Origin: Rhizobium sp. NZLR1
GTDB lineage: Bacteria > Pseudomonadota > Alphaproteobacteria > Rhizobiales > Rhizobiaceae
DNA: 64,000 nt
Assembly (NCBI RefSeq): GCF_017357385.1
Contig: NZ_CP071636.1
Location: forward strand, 124,001-188,000
Direction: 5' to 3'
The translations under genes were made by a program, and so were the position numbers. Each line of letters starts with the position of its first letter. The first letter of the stretch is position 1. Positions 61,669-64,000 of this stretch are shown here, piece after piece. Under the pieces are notes generated by a model. That model had not been told where the DNA came from. It made no database searches and worked only from the letters and a program-made list of their open reading frames with translations.

Positions 61669-62937
61669 ATGGCCTATCGTTTCGTCCACACTGCCGATCT
61701 CCATCTCGACTCTCCCCTGCGTTCCCTGGCTCTTCGCAATGCGGAACTGGCCGATCTCGTGAGCGACGCCAGCCGGCAGGCGCTGGTGGCGATCGTCGAC
61801 CTGTGCCTTGAGGAACAGGTCGATGCGCTCGTCATCGCCGGCGATCTCTATGATGGCGATCAGACGTCGATGAAGACGGCACGCTTCCTGGCAAGCCAGC
61901 TGGAACGGTTGCACCGAGCGGGGATTCACGTCTTCAAGATCCGCGGCAATCACGATGCGATGTCGAAGATCGCCAAGGAACTGGTGATGCCCGATACGCT
62001 GAAGATCTTCGGCGGCCACGCCGAGATCGTGGAGGCCACGAAGGGTAACCTGTCGGTCGCGATCCACGGCCTGAGCTTCGCCAAGCCGCAAGCGCCAGAC
62101 TCGCTTCTGCCGAAGTTCAAGCCGCCGGTGACGGGCGCGGTCAATATCGGCATCATGCATACGAGTCTCGCCGGATCCGCCGGACATGACGTCTATGCGC
62201 CCTGCAACGTGCTCGACCTTCACGCCTCGGGATTCGACTACTGGGCGCTCGGCCATCTTCACCAGCGCAGCCAGCATCCCGGCACGGCGACGGTCATCAT
62301 GCCTGGTATGCCGCAGGGCCGCGACATCAACGAGTCGGGCGTCAAGACCGTATCGCTGGTGACCGTGGCGGACGACCGGACCGTGGCGGTCGAGGAGCGG
62401 CTCACCAGCGTCGCGCAGTTCGAGCGGGTCGATGTCGATCTGACGGGTGTCGATGATTGGCGTGATGCGGCTATGGCGATCGAAGCGGCACTGACAGCAC
62501 AGCGCGACCGCACGGCCTCGGCGCATCTCGTCGCGCGCCTGAGGCTTTCCGGCCGCACCCAGCTTGCCTGGCAGCTTCGGCGTGACATCGACCTCATGCA
62601 AGCGGAAGCCGAGCAGCGCGGCGACCGGATCGGCCGGACCTGGATCGAGAAGCTGGAACTCGCCTTCGAAGCACCCTTGCCCCTCGCAGATGCTTCCGCC
62701 GCCGATCCCGTCGTCGAACTCGGTGCGTTGATGCGGGACGAGGTCATCGCCCGCAGCGGGTTTCGCGACGATATCAGGGAGGTGGTTCGCGACCTGCTCG
62801 CCGACCTGCCGCCCGAGAGCCGAGCATTCGCCGGGCTTGACGAGGCGGGCTTCGAACGCTTCATCGACAGCCTTCTCACCGACGGCGCCGAGGACATTGC
62901 CGCCCGGATGAAGGCCGCGGACCGGGCGGAAAGCTGA
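61669..62937 (+). CDS. Metallophosphoesterase DNA nuclease (SbcD/YhaO-like)
   Basis: A 422-residue Mre11/SbcD-type nuclease. All five metal motifs are visible: ADLHLD (residues 9-14), AGDLYDGDQ (57-65), RGNHDAM (92-98), IMHTS and LGHLHQRS. C-terminal region is unlike Mre11 and similar to B. subtilis YhaO. ATG 61669 begins the family N-terminus (YRFVHTADLHLD); a longer frame from 61471 would start within the terminator. Its stop overlaps the start of the ATPase gene by one base (TGATG), so the two subunits are made together. Role: processing of DNA ends or hairpins with its ATPase partner. Confidence 0.9.
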   Translation: MAYRFVHTADLHLDSPLRSLALRNAELADLVSDASRQALVAIVDLCLEEQVDALVIAGDLYDGDQTSMKTARFLASQLERLHRAGIHVFKIRGNHDAMSKIAKELVMPDTLKIFGGHAEIVEATKGNLSVAIHGLSFAKPQAPDSLLPKFKPPVTGAVNIGIMHTSLAGSAGHDVYAPCNVLDLHASGFDYWALGHLHQRSQHPGTATVIMPGMPQGRDINESGVKTVSLVTVADDRTVAVEERLTSVAQFERVDVDLTGVDDWRDAAMAIEAALTAQRDRTASAHLVARLRLSGRTQLAWQLRRDIDLMQAEAEQRGDRIGRTWIEKLELAFEAPLPLADASAADPVVELGALMRDEVIARSGFRDDIREVVRDLLADLPPESRAFAGLDEAGFERFIDSLLTDGAEDIAARMKAADRAES

Positions 62938-64000
62938 TGCGCCTCCGACGGCTGGACCTCACCCGCTATGGCAAGTTCACCGACCACTCGATCGATTTCG
63001 GCGCGGTCCGTCCGGGTTCGCCCGACTTGCACATCGTCTATGGCCTGAACGAAGCGGGCAAGTCGACCACCTTCGCCGCCTATCTCGATCTGCTCTTCGG
63101 CATAGGTGAGCGCAGCACCTACAATTTCCTGCATCCATACAACACGATGAAGGTCGGCGCCCGACTGGAATTCGATGGCGAGGAATACGAGCTGGCGCGG
63201 CTCAAGCTCCGGACCGGCAGCCTCGTCGACGATCGGGGGCAAGCTGTGAACGAGGCGCTCCTGGCCGGCGCACTCGGCGGCATCGGCCGCGAGGCCTATC
63301 GCACGATGTTCTCACTCGACGACCAGTCGCTGAAAGAGGGCGGCAACGCCATCATCCAGAGCAAGGGCGAGCTTGGCGAGTTGTTATTCTCGGCAAGTTC
63401 CGGCCTCGCAGGCTTAAGCCGTTCGCTGGTTTCCGCCGCCGACGAAGCCAATGTGATCTATAGGAAGCGGTCGTCGAGCACGAAGCTTGCCGAACTCAAG
63501 CGCGCGCTCGAAGCGTTGAAGGCCGAGCGCAATGCCATCGACACATTGGCCTCCGCCTACTCGGCGCTGAAATCGACCCATGAGCAGGCCGATGCCGCCT
63601 GTATCGCGACCACGCGAGAACTGGCCGAGGCCAAGGCCCGGCATCAGGAACTGACGCGCCTTCTCGGCGCCCTGCCCGCGGCGCTGGAGCTCCGGCGGCT
63701 GGACACAGATGCGGCCGACATGGGCGATCTGCCGCGGCCGCCGTCCGAATGGTTCGCGCTCCTGCCGCAGCTTTCCCGCGATGAGACGCGGCTGCAGGCG
63801 CTTGTCGAAATCGCCGACCGCACGCTGCGCCAGCTTACAGACGAGATCGAGGCGATCGCCATCGATCACAAGGCGCTGACGCTAACTGCGCATATGGACC
63901 TGCTGGACCAGGGGCGGGTTCGCCATCTCGCGGCCGACAGCGACCTGCCGAAGCGCCGGCGGGCGCTGGCCGAACAGGACGGTGTGCTGGTCCGGCTTCT
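62937..64000 (+). CDS. SMC/Rad50-like P-loop ATPase (YhaN-like), N-terminal part
   Basis: At least 354 residues, continuing past the window end. N-terminus RLRRLDLTRYGKFTDHSIDF and Walker A VYGLNEAGKSTTFAAYLDLL are typical of the AAA/SMC-like YhaN family; the Q-loop lies near SLDDQSLKEGG. A coiled-coil begins about residue 180 (AELKRALEALKAERNAIDTL). It is translationally coupled to the SbcD-like nuclease, forming a Rad50/Mre11-like pair. The Walker B and C-terminal half are outside the window. Confidence 0.88.
   Translation, partial: MRLRRLDLTRYGKFTDHSIDFGAVRPGSPDLHIVYGLNEAGKSTTFAAYLDLLFGIGERSTYNFLHPYNTMKVGARLEFDGEEYELARLKLRTGSLVDDRGQAVNEALLAGALGGIGREAYRTMFSLDDQSLKEGGNAIIQSKGELGELLFSASSGLAGLSRSLVSAADEANVIYRKRSSSTKLAELKRALEALKAERNAIDTLASAYSALKSTHEQADAACIATTRELAEAKARHQELTRLLGALPAALELRRLDTDAADMGDLPRPPSEWFALLPQLSRDETRLQALVEIADRTLRQLTDEIEAIAIDHKALTLTAHMDLLDQGRVRHLAADSDLPKRRRALAEQDGVLVRL

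Overview
The window looks like a chromosomal or large-replicon segment of a fast-growing rhizobium (Rhizobium etli / R. leguminosarum type, Alphaproteobacteria). The reasons are the high G+C coding sequence, the density of ABC uptake systems each paired with a LacI-type regulator, an Omp25/RopB-like outer membrane barrel, and proteins that read like rhizobial family members. No rRNA, tRNA, CRISPR array, prophage or intact insertion sequence was seen; this is a reading by eye without searches.

Layout. (1) 1-2208: tail of an unidentified gene, a luciferase-like flavin monooxygenase, and a Phd/VapC toxin-antitoxin pair. (2) 2312-10825: a sugar or polyol locus. A LacI regulator faces a promoter with a perfect operator, followed by a Gfo/Idh/MocA dehydrogenase, a TIM-barrel isomerase/epimerase, a four-gene CUT1 ABC importer and an inositol-monophosphatase-type enzyme. 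(3) 10827-14794: an iron/polyamine-type ABC importer with a Tat-type binding protein. (4) 14981-16569: msrA, a decayed SDR fragment and an RraA-family protein. (5) 16616-23918: a BMP-family (nucleoside/nucleobase) ABC operon with an amidase and a cytosine-deaminase-type amidohydrolase, behind an excellent sigma-70 promoter. (6) 24124-26296: three overlapping phospholipid genes (CDP-alcohol phosphatidyltransferase, PlsC acyltransferase, CdsA). (7) 26324-30253: CbpM/CbpA chaperone pair, a universal stress protein, a 6PGDH-like dehydrogenase and a YghU-type glutathione transferase whose normal start is frameshifted.

(8) 30331-39151 is the most interesting region. A peptide-type ABC importer (with fused ATPases) and a proline-iminopeptidase-like hydrolase are divergent from a LuxR-type regulator, which is followed by a second such hydrolase; an acetamidase/formamidase converges on it. 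There is no luxI. The LuxR ligand domain carries Met and Trp at the TraR 57 and 61 positions, the signature of the plant-responsive LuxR solos (PipR/OryR/PsoR/NesR group). This is a good candidate plant-signal sensing and uptake module.

(9) 39365-42808 is gene-poor: an outer membrane barrel, a remnant of an insertion sequence, small membrane and hypothetical proteins, and a GNAT enzyme. (10) 42809-45064: a CHASE-GGDEF-EAL protein. (11) 45224-50456: an RbsABC-type sugar importer with LacI regulator and a divergent FucU-type mutarotase. (12) 50542-58830: a second LacI-controlled CUT1 importer operon with an FAD oxidoreductase and an unidentified TIM-barrel-like protein, divergent from an SGNH hydrolase across a large double-palindrome operator. 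(13) 58831-64000: a structured intergenic repeat, a large SPFH/flotillin-like membrane protein, and an SbcD/YhaO-like nuclease overlapping a YhaN-like P-loop ATPase that runs off the end.

Starts were moved from the longest reading frame wherever a ribosome binding site, an ATGA/TGATG overlap or family N-terminus argued for it; each entry says so.
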